A stretch of DNA of 11,486 nucleotides, taken from Flavobacteriales bacterium. GTDB lineage: Bacteria > Bacteroidota > Bacteroidia > Flavobacteriales > Flavobacteriaceae. The position numbers and the translations under genes are program-made. The DNA lies in contig JALVKK010000034.1 of the NCBI GenBank assembly GCA_027033875.1, positions 1 through 11,486 of the forward strand. Direction: 5' to 3'. The first letter of the stretch is position 1. Each line of letters opens with the position of its first letter. Below are positions 1 to 7,891 of the stretch, piece by piece. Under the pieces are notes generated by a model. The model did no database searches. It saw only the letters and a list, made by a program, of their open reading frames with translations, and was not told the origin of the DNA.

Positions 1-86
1 CACGGGGAACGAAATGTTGTAATCCGGAAAGTCGCATCAACATGATTCGGCACAATATTTGAAATCGCTATTGAATAAGCTCATTT

Positions 87-130
87 TTTGCCAGCCGATT
101 TGCAAAAATCATAAATCGGTTGTAAATTGT
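87..130 (+). promoter_or_regulatory. weak candidate promoter and hairpin before the macroglobulin gene
   Basis: TTTG at 99-102 is followed after 20 bases by TAAATTGT at 123-130, which matches the Bacteroidota -7 box TAnnTTTG at all but its last two positions. A second pairing, TTTG at 87-90 with TAAATCGG at 112-119, is equally imperfect. A 7-bp inverted repeat, CCGATTT (95-101) and AAATCGG (113-119), overlaps both and can be extended by G-T pairs. It could be an operator, the end of an upstream transcript, or chance. No T-run follows it. The rest of bases 1-160 shows no gene that I can support. Confidence 0.25.
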
Positions 131-160
131 TGCAAAATTTTTTCTTTAAAACCCTGATAT

Positions 161-3100
161 ATGCGCCGTCTTGTTCTTTTAGCCTTACTGATATTAACCG
201 CTTGCTCCGGTTCCAAAATTCAAAACACCAATCATAATATCATTCAAAACTATCCTCAAAACCCTGTTGTAAAAGTGACGCACAAAAACTATCCTTCCTA
301 TCGCGATTTGTGGCAAAAAGTATTGAAACTGCAACGAAACGGCTTGACCAAATCGGCCGACACACTGGTAAGAGAAATTTATACCAAAGCCAAAAAAGAT
401 CAAAACAGCCCGCAAATCATCAAAGCTTTGCTATACCGGTCCAAATATATGATGCGTTTGGAAGAAGACAGCCAATTACACATTATTCATAATTTTGAAA
501 AGGAAATAGTCGATAGTGAGACGCCCTCCAAACAGGTTTTAGAAAGCTACTTGGCGCAACTTTTTTGGCTATATTATAAGAACAACCGGTGGAAATTTGC
601 CCATCGCAGCGAAACAGCACAAGTAGTAGATCCGGCTGATTTCAGAACTTGGGATTTGAAAACTTTATACAAAACCGTATATACACATTTTAAACGCTCA
701 TTGCGACAAGCGGCTTATCTCAAAGCCGAACCCGTAAGTGTTTGGAAAGATATTTTGAAATTGTCCGATAAATCAACAAAATATCAACCTACACTATACG
801 ATGTATTGATACACGAAGCGTTGAGTTTTTATGAAAACAAAGAAAACGCACTGACGGCGCCGGCACAAAATTTCAGTCTTGATAATCCCGAATATTTATC
901 TGATGTAGAACAATTTATATCATTGAAAACCAACACAAAAGACAGTTTATCAAAACAATATCAAGCCTTGTTGTTATATCAAAATTATTTACAATTTCGT
1001 TTATCCGAAAAACAAAACTTCGATGCACTTGCATACGCCGACTTACAGCGTTTGCAATTTGTTTATAACAATGCTGTATTTCAAAACAAGGCACAATTTT
1101 ATCGCAAAGCACTTCAAAATTTTGTTCAGAAATACAAAACATCAGATATAGCCGCGCTTGCCTATTACCGAATGGCAAATCTGTTAAACGCTTTGGGCGA
1201 CAAATATGTTCCCGGTCAAGACGACAAGTATCGTTGGTATAAAAAAGAAGCCGTTGCCGTATGTGAGACGGCTATCAAAAAATATCCGGAAAGCGACGGG
1301 GCAAAAAACTGTGCCAATTTATCAGCGCAGATAACAGCCAAACAACTCAACATTGAAATAGAAAAATATGTCCCTGAAAATGAACCGGTTTTGATAAAAA
1401 TTAACTTTAAAAACATCGTCGGCGCCGGACTTAAAATTTATTCTCTGACGCACCTGCAAATGCAACAAATATACGGGATTCACGAGGCTCAAAAAAAACG
1501 CCGGTTTGTAGAACAATTTTCGCCGGTCAAAACATACGCATACAACTTTCCGGACCTCCAAGACTATCACAATCACAGTACCGAACGAATCCTCGACGGA
1601 TTGCCTAACGGTGAATACGCTTTGCTGCTAACCACTAAAGACGGGCAAGACTTCGGTTTGACTTATTTTCAAGTAACCGATGTAGCTATCCAAACGATGA
1701 ATCAATCACACAATCAAACAATGGTCAGTGTGTTGAACCGTCAAAACGGTTTACCGGTAACCGGCGCACAAGTTGTAATCAAACAGTATATCAAACAAAA
1801 CTGGAAAACAGTTAAAAAACTGACTGTCAACGACAAAGGAAATTTTAGCATTTCAAATTCCAAAAAATATTACGGTGCATATTTGTTGGAAGTGCATTAT
1901 GCTAATAACCGGACGGCTTATTTTCAAGAGTATTTTGAAAGAATGTATTTGCCCGACCCGCCACACTTATCCAATACGGCTTTTATTTTTACCGACCGCA
2001 GTATATACCGTCCGGGACAAATTCTGTATTATAAAGCTATTTGTTTAAAAAAAACCGTCAATCATTCCAAAGTTTTAAATCACATACCCGTTCACGTCAA
2101 ACTTTACGATGTCAATCATCAAAAAATAGCCGAAAAAAACCTAACAACCAATGATTTCGGATCGATACACGGCGAATTTATCCTGCCCGATCAGGGTTTA
2201 ACCGGTTTGTTTACATTGGAGATCAGTTCTACCCGTCCGGGTTTTTTCAATACCCGTCAGATCAGAGTCGAAGCCTACAAACGTCCGAAATTTGAAGTCA
2301 AACTAAATCAACCCGAACAAACCTACAAAGTTGGTGATACCATACCTGTTACGGGTGTTGCCGAAAGTTTTGCCGGCAGCAAAATTACCGGTGCTATGGT
2401 AACCTATCGGATTCATCGAGAAGTGATTATGCCTCGTTGGTGGTATTGGTTTCGTCCGGCTTATCGCTCACAAGCTCAAGAAATAGCTCACGGGACGACT
2501 CTTACCGACGAGAAAGGCAGATTTAGTATCAAATTTAAAGCCTTGCCAGATCGCAGTATAAAACCCGAAAACGAGCCGGTATTTCATTATAAAATTTATG
2601 CAGAAATAACCGATCTCAACGGTGAAACGCATACAAAAGAATTATATATCAATGCCGGCTATAAACAAATGCAATTGCATTTGGATTTGCCCGAAAAATT
2701 CTACAAAAATCAAACCGATAGCATTCGTATCGAAAGCACGAATCTCAACGGTGTTAAAGTACCGGCTGATGTAACATTACAGATATACAAACTTAAAGCT
2801 CCGGATAGAGTTTTGCGTAGCCGTCCTTGGAATGCACCGGATATTCAAAGCATCGATAAAGCGACATTTATCAATAAATTGCCGTATATACCTTACGACC
2901 GGACGGAAACCAATACAATATATTGGCCAAAAGGCAAATTGTACCGAGAGCAAAAACTCAACACAAAAACTCAAGAAAAGTTGGCATTTACACCCGCTTC
3001 CGGTTATGAGACAGGACACTATATTGTCATTGCTACCGCCAAAGACAAAGACGGGCAGGAAGTAAAGACCAAACAATGGTTTGAAATAGTTGATAAACAA

Positions 3101-6100
3101 GCCGTAAAAGTAGCGGAACACCGGTTTTTTAAACTTTTGACCGATAAAGACTCTTATCAGCCGGGCGATAAATTGCAACTCAAAATAGGTTCGGCTTCAA
3201 AAGGCAATAGAATCAGATTGCTGGTTGAAAAAAATCATAAAATCATCTTGCAAAAGGATTTTATAAGCGACGGAACTTTCAAAACTATCAAAGTTCCCGT
3301 AACCGAAAAGGACTATGGCGGGTTTGTAGTACATTGTGTTTTCAATGCCTTTAATAATTTCAAAATCAACAATTTTAATATAAAAGTACCTTATCCTTCC
3401 GACCGGTTGCAGATAGAAACTGTCCGATTTAGAGACAAACTCAAACCCGGACAAGAAGAAGAATGGCGCTTTACAATCAAAGGTCCGAAAAGTCAAAAAG
3501 TCAGTGCCGAAATACTGGCATCTATGTATGATGCGTCATTAGACCAATTTACATCAAATTCATGGGATTTTTCACCGGTTTATCACATGTCTTACCGTCC
3601 TGTTTACCGTATCAATCAAAACAGCTCTTTCGGACATTCAACCGCCGGCGTATCTTTTTCCTACCACAGATTTTATACACCTGCTACTTCATGGGAAAAC
3701 AACCGTTTGGAATGGTTTGATTTTCGGTTCGGTCATACTTATGGTAATCATATTTATTATAGAACCAAAGGCGTCAGCGTCAGAGAAGGTAAAGCGGTTG
3801 CCGTTGCGGATGATTATACCGTTGAAAAGATGACTATAGCGCCGGCAGAAGCAGATGTAAGGTCTCAACCAACGGCAACACATACACCCGAAGTGAGCAA
3901 ACCGGCTATTCGCAGTAATTTTAACGAAACCGCCTTTTTTTATCCGGAATTATACACGGACAAAGACGATAACGTAGGCTTTAGATTTACCGCGCCCGAA
4001 AGTTTGACCAAATGGAAACTCCAACTTTTAGCTCATAGTAAAGATTTGAAACACGGTTATCAAGAATTTTTTGCACAAACCCAAAAAGATTTGATGGTTT
4101 TTCCTAACGCACCACGCTTTGTACGACAAGGTGATACATTGATTTTCAGTACCAAAATCAGCAATTTGTCAAGCAAGAGTTTATCGGGAATCGCAGAACT
4201 GAGTCTAAAAGATGCGGTTAGTCAAAAAGATGTTACCAACCGTATTAGCAAAAATATCAAACAAAGTTTTAGTATAGCTGCCGAAGGAAATACACAAGTG
4301 CAATGGCAGCTCATCATTCCCGATGATATTGATGCTTTGGTATATACAGTCAAAGCCAAAGCCGGCAACCAAACCGATGCCGAACAAAACTTTGTGCCGG
4401 TATTGTCCAATCGGATGCCGGTTACCGAAACCATGCCTATGTGGGTACGTAGCGGTCAAACGAAAACTTTTACGATGGACAAGCTCTTGCATCCGCGAAG
4501 TAACACTTTGAAAAATCACCGCGTTACTTTGGAAATCACGAGCAATCCCGCTTGGTATGCCTTGCAAGCATTGCCCTACTTAATGGAGTATCCCTACGAA
4601 TGCAGTGAGCAGATTTTTAGTCGGTATTATGCCAATACTTTGGCAGCACATATCGTTAAGCAAAATCCAAAGATTAAGCAAGTCTTTGACGTATGGAAAA
4701 ACTACCAAAGCGATGCCTTGCTGTCCAATTTGGAAAAAAATCAAGAACTTAAAAATATTTTGATAGAAGAGACGCCTTGGTTGCGAGATGCTCAAAACGA
4801 AACGGAACAAAAGAAACGCATAGCCCTTTTATTTGATTTAAACAAAATGGCGAGTATGCAACAGACAGCATTGCAAAAACTCAAAAGTTTGCAATTACCA
4901 TCAGGTGGTTTTACTTGGTTTAAAGGCGGTCGCTATCCGAATCGTTATATCACGCAACATATCGTTGCCGGTTTCGGACATTTAAAGCATCTGGGTATTG
5001 TTGATAATCAAGCGTTTATCAATTCGATGCTCAAATCTGCCATCGCTTATTTGGATAATCAAATCCGCAAGGATTACGAAGATTTGTTGGAAAGAGCCGG
5101 CAAACAAAAAGACAAACAGACATATTTACAAGATTACAAAACTGGGGCGTTTCAACTGCACTATTTATATACGCGCAGTTTTTATCCCGAAGAGAATATG
5201 TCGCAAGCCGTAAGCGAAGCGGTTGACTATTACCGGCAGCAAGCTCAAAAACATTGGTTGATGTACGGCTTGTACGAACAAGGACTTTTGGCGTTAGTTT
5301 CGCACCGCCACAAGGATACGGCAATTGCCAAAAAAATTGTTCGTTCGCTGGACGAAAACAGTATCAAAAGCGAAGAGATGGGCATGTATTGGAAAAACAA
5401 TACGTCAGGTTGGTATTGGCATCAAGCGCCTATCGAGACGCAAGCCTTGTTGATAGAAGCATTTGACGCCATAGAAGGCGATGTCAAAAAAATTGACGAA
5501 ATGCGCATTTGGTTGCTCAAACACAAGCAAACCAATGCTTGGAAGACCACTAAACAAACTACCGAAGCGGTTTATGCTTTGTTGTTGCGTGGCACTGATT
5601 TTTTGGCAATTGACAATAGTGTTAGAGTTAAAATAGGGAATACGCACATTGAGCCTGCAAAAATGCCTGAAATCAAAACCGAAGCAGGTACGGGATACTT
5701 TAAAAAATCGTGGACGGCTGAGCAAATCATACCCGGAATGGGTAAAGTAAGCATTTCAAAAAAAGCTAAAGGTATCGCTTGGGGAGCCTTGTATTGGCAG
5801 TATTTTGAAGATATGGACAAAATTACCGGTGCCAAAACACCCGTGAGTATCACCAAAAAATTGTTTGTCAGAAAATTTACCGATGCCGGTGAAATTTTGC
5901 AGAAAATAGATACGAAAACCAAAGTTCATACAGGCGATTTAATCCGTGTGCGTATAGAAATAAAAGTAGATAGAGATATGGAATATGTTCACTTGAAAGA
6001 TATGCGAGCCGGCGGATTTGAACCGGTCAATGTTCTGTCTCGATACAAATGGCAAGACGGTTTAGGATACTACGAAGCTACGGGCGACACCGCCACCAAT

Positions 6101-6259
6101 TTCTTTATAGACTATTTGCCCAAAGGTGTATATGTATTTGAATACGATTTGCGCGCCAACAATGCCGGGAATTATTCCAACGGCATCACGCAATTGCAAT
6201 GTATGTATGCGCCGGAATTTAGCAGTCATAGTAAAGGGGTACGGGTATCGATTTGGTAA
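161..6259 (+). CDS. alpha-2-macroglobulin family lipoprotein with intact thioester motif
   Basis: This is a bacterial alpha-2-macroglobulin, a periplasmic protease trap. A protease cuts the bait region, the protein changes shape, and an internal thioester binds the attacker covalently. The N-terminus is a lipoprotein signal with lipobox LTAC, giving acylated Cys15. No acidic surface-export signal follows it, so a periplasm-facing anchor is likely. Residues about 40-385 are helical and partly TPR-like. Macroglobulin beta-domains follow, with the MG2 signature TDRSIYRPGQ at about 611-620. A low-complexity stretch at about 1204-1252 is the likely bait region. The core A2M domain starts at NFNETAFFYPEL (1253 onward). 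The thioester motif CSEQ is at 1481-1484, inside a helical thioester domain that includes GGFTWFKGG. The C-terminal domain contains YVHLKDMRAGGFEPVNVLS and ends near residue 2032. E. coli YfhM is about 1650 residues; the longer form is usual in Bacteroidota. The ATG at 161 is chosen because the signal peptide begins there; there is no Shine-Dalgarno sequence. The common partner gene pbpC is not in the window. Family assignment is secure; the physiological target is unknown. Confidence 0.94.
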   Translation: MRRLVLLALLILTACSGSKIQNTNHNIIQNYPQNPVVKVTHKNYPSYRDLWQKVLKLQRNGLTKSADTLVREIYTKAKKDQNSPQIIKALLYRSKYMMRLEEDSQLHIIHNFEKEIVDSETPSKQVLESYLAQLFWLYYKNNRWKFAHRSETAQVVDPADFRTWDLKTLYKTVYTHFKRSLRQAAYLKAEPVSVWKDILKLSDKSTKYQPTLYDVLIHEALSFYENKENALTAPAQNFSLDNPEYLSDVEQFISLKTNTKDSLSKQYQALLLYQNYLQFRLSEKQNFDALAYADLQRLQFVYNNAVFQNKAQFYRKALQNFVQKYKTSDIAALAYYRMANLLNALGDKYVPGQDDKYRWYKKEAVAVCETAIKKYPESDGAKNCANLSAQITAKQLNIEIEKYVPENEPVLIKINFKNIVGAGLKIYSLTHLQMQQIYGIHEAQKKRRFVEQFSPVKTYAYNFPDLQDYHNHSTERILDGLPNGEYALLLTTKDGQDFGLTYFQVTDVAIQTMNQSHNQTMVSVLNRQNGLPVTGAQVVIKQYIKQNWKTVKKLTVNDKGNFSISNSKKYYGAYLLEVHYANNRTAYFQEYFERMYLPDPPHLSNTAFIFTDRSIYRPGQILYYKAICLKKTVNHSKVLNHIPVHVKLYDVNHQKIAEKNLTTNDFGSIHGEFILPDQGLTGLFTLEISSTRPGFFNTRQIRVEAYKRPKFEVKLNQPEQTYKVGDTIPVTGVAESFAGSKITGAMVTYRIHREVIMPRWWYWFRPAYRSQAQEIAHGTTLTDEKGRFSIKFKALPDRSIKPENEPVFHYKIYAEITDLNGETHTKELYINAGYKQMQLHLDLPEKFYKNQTDSIRIESTNLNGVKVPADVTLQIYKLKAPDRVLRSRPWNAPDIQSIDKATFINKLPYIPYDRTETNTIYWPKGKLYREQKLNTKTQEKLAFTPASGYETGHYIVIATAKDKDGQEVKTKQWFEIVDKQAVKVAEHRFFKLLTDKDSYQPGDKLQLKIGSASKGNRIRLLVEKNHKIILQKDFISDGTFKTIKVPVTEKDYGGFVVHCVFNAFNNFKINNFNIKVPYPSDRLQIETVRFRDKLKPGQEEEWRFTIKGPKSQKVSAEILASMYDASLDQFTSNSWDFSPVYHMSYRPVYRINQNSSFGHSTAGVSFSYHRFYTPATSWENNRLEWFDFRFGHTYGNHIYYRTKGVSVREGKAVAVADDYTVEKMTIAPAEADVRSQPTATHTPEVSKPAIRSNFNETAFFYPELYTDKDDNVGFRFTAPESLTKWKLQLLAHSKDLKHGYQEFFAQTQKDLMVFPNAPRFVRQGDTLIFSTKISNLSSKSLSGIAELSLKDAVSQKDVTNRISKNIKQSFSIAAEGNTQVQWQLIIPDDIDALVYTVKAKAGNQTDAEQNFVPVLSNRMPVTETMPMWVRSGQTKTFTMDKLLHPRSNTLKNHRVTLEITSNPAWYALQALPYLMEYPYECSEQIFSRYYANTLAAHIVKQNPKIKQVFDVWKNYQSDALLSNLEKNQELKNILIEETPWLRDAQNETEQKKRIALLFDLNKMASMQQTALQKLKSLQLPSGGFTWFKGGRYPNRYITQHIVAGFGHLKHLGIVDNQAFINSMLKSAIAYLDNQIRKDYEDLLERAGKQKDKQTYLQDYKTGAFQLHYLYTRSFYPEENMSQAVSEAVDYYRQQAQKHWLMYGLYEQGLLALVSHRHKDTAIAKKIVRSLDENSIKSEEMGMYWKNNTSGWYWHQAPIETQALLIEAFDAIEGDVKKIDEMRIWLLKHKQTNAWKTTKQTTEAVYALLLRGTDFLAIDNSVRVKIGNTHIEPAKMPEIKTEAGTGYFKKSWTAEQIIPGMGKVSISKKAKGIAWGALYWQYFEDMDKITGAKTPVSITKKLFVRKFTDAGEILQKIDTKTKVHTGDLIRVRIEIKVDRDMEYVHLKDMRAGGFEPVNVLSRYKWQDGLGYYEATGDTATNFFIDYLPKGVYVFEYDLRANNAGNYSNGITQLQCMYAPEFSSHSKGVRVSIW

Positions 6260-6267
6260 AGTCTATC

Positions 6268-6290
6268 TGCGAATATTTTATATTCAAGCA
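6268..6290 (+). terminator. small AT-rich hairpin after the macroglobulin gene
   Basis: GAATAT (6271-6276) and ATATTC (6280-6285) form a perfect 6-bp stem with a 3-base loop, and TGC/GCA can extend it across a 2-base bulge. It lies about ten bases after the TAA stop. No T-run follows, so it is a weak terminator candidate, but nothing better is visible in the spacer. Confidence 0.2.
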
Positions 6291-6402
6291 TCAATATACG
6301 GCATCGCAGCGGGTTTGCGGGTCAAATTCAGCCGGATTAACATACGAAAAACATTACGCCAATTCGGACGATAGTTCAGTACACGACGATTGCAAATGCG
6401 GA

Positions 6403-6432
6403 TTTGAGGTTAATGCAAATTTTGTAAATTTG
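6403..6432 (+). promoter_or_regulatory. Bacteroidota-type promoter of the C69 peptidase gene
   Basis: TAAATTTG at 6425-6432 is a perfect match to the Bacteroidota -7 consensus TAnnTTTG. TTTG at 6403-6406 lies 18 bases upstream and fits the -33 element. Transcription would start a few bases downstream of 6432 and leave a leader of about 20 bases before the ATG at 6460. This supports separate transcription of the peptidase gene and supports the 6460 start over any start further upstream. Confidence 0.6.
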
Positions 6433-6459
6433 TTCATTGATAAAATAAATCGTCATGAA

Positions 6460-7866
6460 ATGAAAATTATTACTACTGTTGCTGTTTTTATCTTTTTTTT
6501 TCAGGTATTTTCTCAAGACAATCATAATTGTTTTACGGTTTTGGCGGGTAAATATGCTACGGACGACGAGTCTGTAATGTTGGCACATAATGAGGACGAC
6601 GGGGGCAGGCAAACCGTGAATTTATACAAAGTTCCGCGCGTTGTAAAAAAAGATTCTATCAAGATAAAGATGAAAAACGGCGGTATTTTAAGTCTTTCTC
6701 CTACAACTTTTGCCATGATTTGGTTGGAAATGCCCGGAATGGAATTTTCAGATTCATATCAGAACGAATACGGCGTTACGATTGTTTCCGATGCCTGTCC
6801 TTCCAAAGAAGATCAAGCGGATGTAACCTATGGCGGTATCGGGTATTGGTTGCGTAGAGCGATTGTTTTACAAGCCAAAACCTCTCGTCAAGCGGTTAAA
6901 ATAGGCGGGCGGTTGATTGAAAAATACGGATATACTTCTTCGGGTCGCACTTATTGTATAGCCGATAAAAACGAAGCTTGGATGCTGGCGGTTGTTAAGG
7001 GCAGACATTGGGTTGCTCAACGGGTTCCCGATGATCAAGTGGCTGTTATTCCCAACTATTATACGATTGGCAAAATCGATTTGAAAGACACGTTAAATTA
7101 TTACGGTTCAAAAGATATCATCGATTATGCTCGCAAACGACACTGGTACGAAGGAAATGATAAAGATTTTAATTTTCGACTGGCTTACGGAACGCAACAA
7201 AGTTTGGAACACCCTGTAAATATCGAACGGCACCTTGATGCTGTCAATCGGCTGTCCGATACAAAATATGCACTTACCGATACGCTTCCGTTTTCTTTTT
7301 ATACCAAAGACTTAATCAAACTTCCGGATTTATTCGGTATTTTACGTTCGCATTTTGAAGGGACTTCGTTGGATAAAAGTCAAGCATACACACTCGGGTC
7401 GCCTCATAAAACACAGCGTGCTATTTGCGCCCAAACAACCCGTTACGCTTTTGTGGCACAATTACGTGCAGATATTCCCGATGTTCTTAATCCCGTTTGG
7501 ATATCTTTTGCACAGCCTTGTACCCACACATTTGTTCCTTTGTATAACGGTATCGGATATTTTCCGGAAGATTTGCGCAATTTTACAGATTATCAATCCG
7601 CTTTACAACATCATTTTGATAAATTTAAACGCAAAAAACATCATTTATTTACCGAATTTGAAAAAGATGCCCGTAAAATAGATAAAAAATATGCCGTTCG
7701 AATCAAAAAACGACAAAAACGTATTGCAAGACAAGAAAAAGCCTTGTTAGTCAATCAAAAATATGCAGAAGAAAAATTATATGATAAATACCGTATCAAC
7801 AAAGAAATAATAGGAGAAGAACTCAATGAGTACTTTGATTACTTGATACATCATATATTAGAATAA
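6460..7866 (+). CDS. secreted C69-family peptidase (dipeptidase A-like, Ntn hydrolase)
   Basis: This is a 468-residue member of peptidase family C69, whose N-terminal-nucleophile cysteine hydrolyses dipeptides and related amides. Residues 1-18 are a signal peptide (basic start, long hydrophobic core, cleavage probably after VFS), so the enzyme works outside the cytoplasm. The likely nucleophile is Cys24 in NCFTVLAGK, followed by the family segment AHNED at 42-46. Further family blocks are GYWLRRAIVLQAKTSRQAV (128-146), YGYTSSGRTYCIADKNEAW (156-174) and GRHWVAQRVPDDQVAVIPNY (181-200). The C-terminal 80 or so residues are strongly basic and helical. The ATG at 6460 is chosen because the signal peptide and the promoter just upstream agree. 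The same frame is open back to 6253, but that stretch has no recognisable protein features. An ATG at 6455 is out of frame and soon stopped. Substrate is unknown; carcinine hydrolase-like or other amidase activity is possible. Confidence 0.9.
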   Translation: MKIITTVAVFIFFFQVFSQDNHNCFTVLAGKYATDDESVMLAHNEDDGGRQTVNLYKVPRVVKKDSIKIKMKNGGILSLSPTTFAMIWLEMPGMEFSDSYQNEYGVTIVSDACPSKEDQADVTYGGIGYWLRRAIVLQAKTSRQAVKIGGRLIEKYGYTSSGRTYCIADKNEAWMLAVVKGRHWVAQRVPDDQVAVIPNYYTIGKIDLKDTLNYYGSKDIIDYARKRHWYEGNDKDFNFRLAYGTQQSLEHPVNIERHLDAVNRLSDTKYALTDTLPFSFYTKDLIKLPDLFGILRSHFEGTSLDKSQAYTLGSPHKTQRAICAQTTRYAFVAQLRADIPDVLNPVWISFAQPCTHTFVPLYNGIGYFPEDLRNFTDYQSALQHHFDKFKRKKHHLFTEFEKDARKIDKKYAVRIKKRQKRIARQEKALLVNQKYAEEKLYDKYRINKEIIGEELNEYFDYLIHHILE

Positions 7867-7891
7867 TGATGATTGATAGATTTCATTACGA

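Noticed and set aside
1..18. Resemblance of the left edge (GGGGAACG then AAATG) to part of the right-edge repeat near 11455-11471
   Set aside because: Only about 13 matching bases with a gap; none of the paired arms are present, so this is compatible with chance.
1..62. Short open frames touching the left edge: a plus-strand frame ending TGA at 60-62 and a minus-strand ATG at 37 or 43 running off the edge
   Set aside because: Each has fewer than 20 codons in the window and no recognisable motif, so neither can be called a gene end or start.
2043..2054. T-TTA-AAA slippery heptamer in the reading phase, followed by more A, in the macroglobulin gene
   Set aside because: The zero frame continues as a conserved MG domain, no downstream stimulatory hairpin is evident, and A-runs are common in this Lys-rich gene.
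2777..3178. Long antisense open frame inside the macroglobulin gene (and similar ones elsewhere)
   Set aside because: No family resemblance; it lies opposite a clearly coding, conserved frame and is best explained as a shadow of it.
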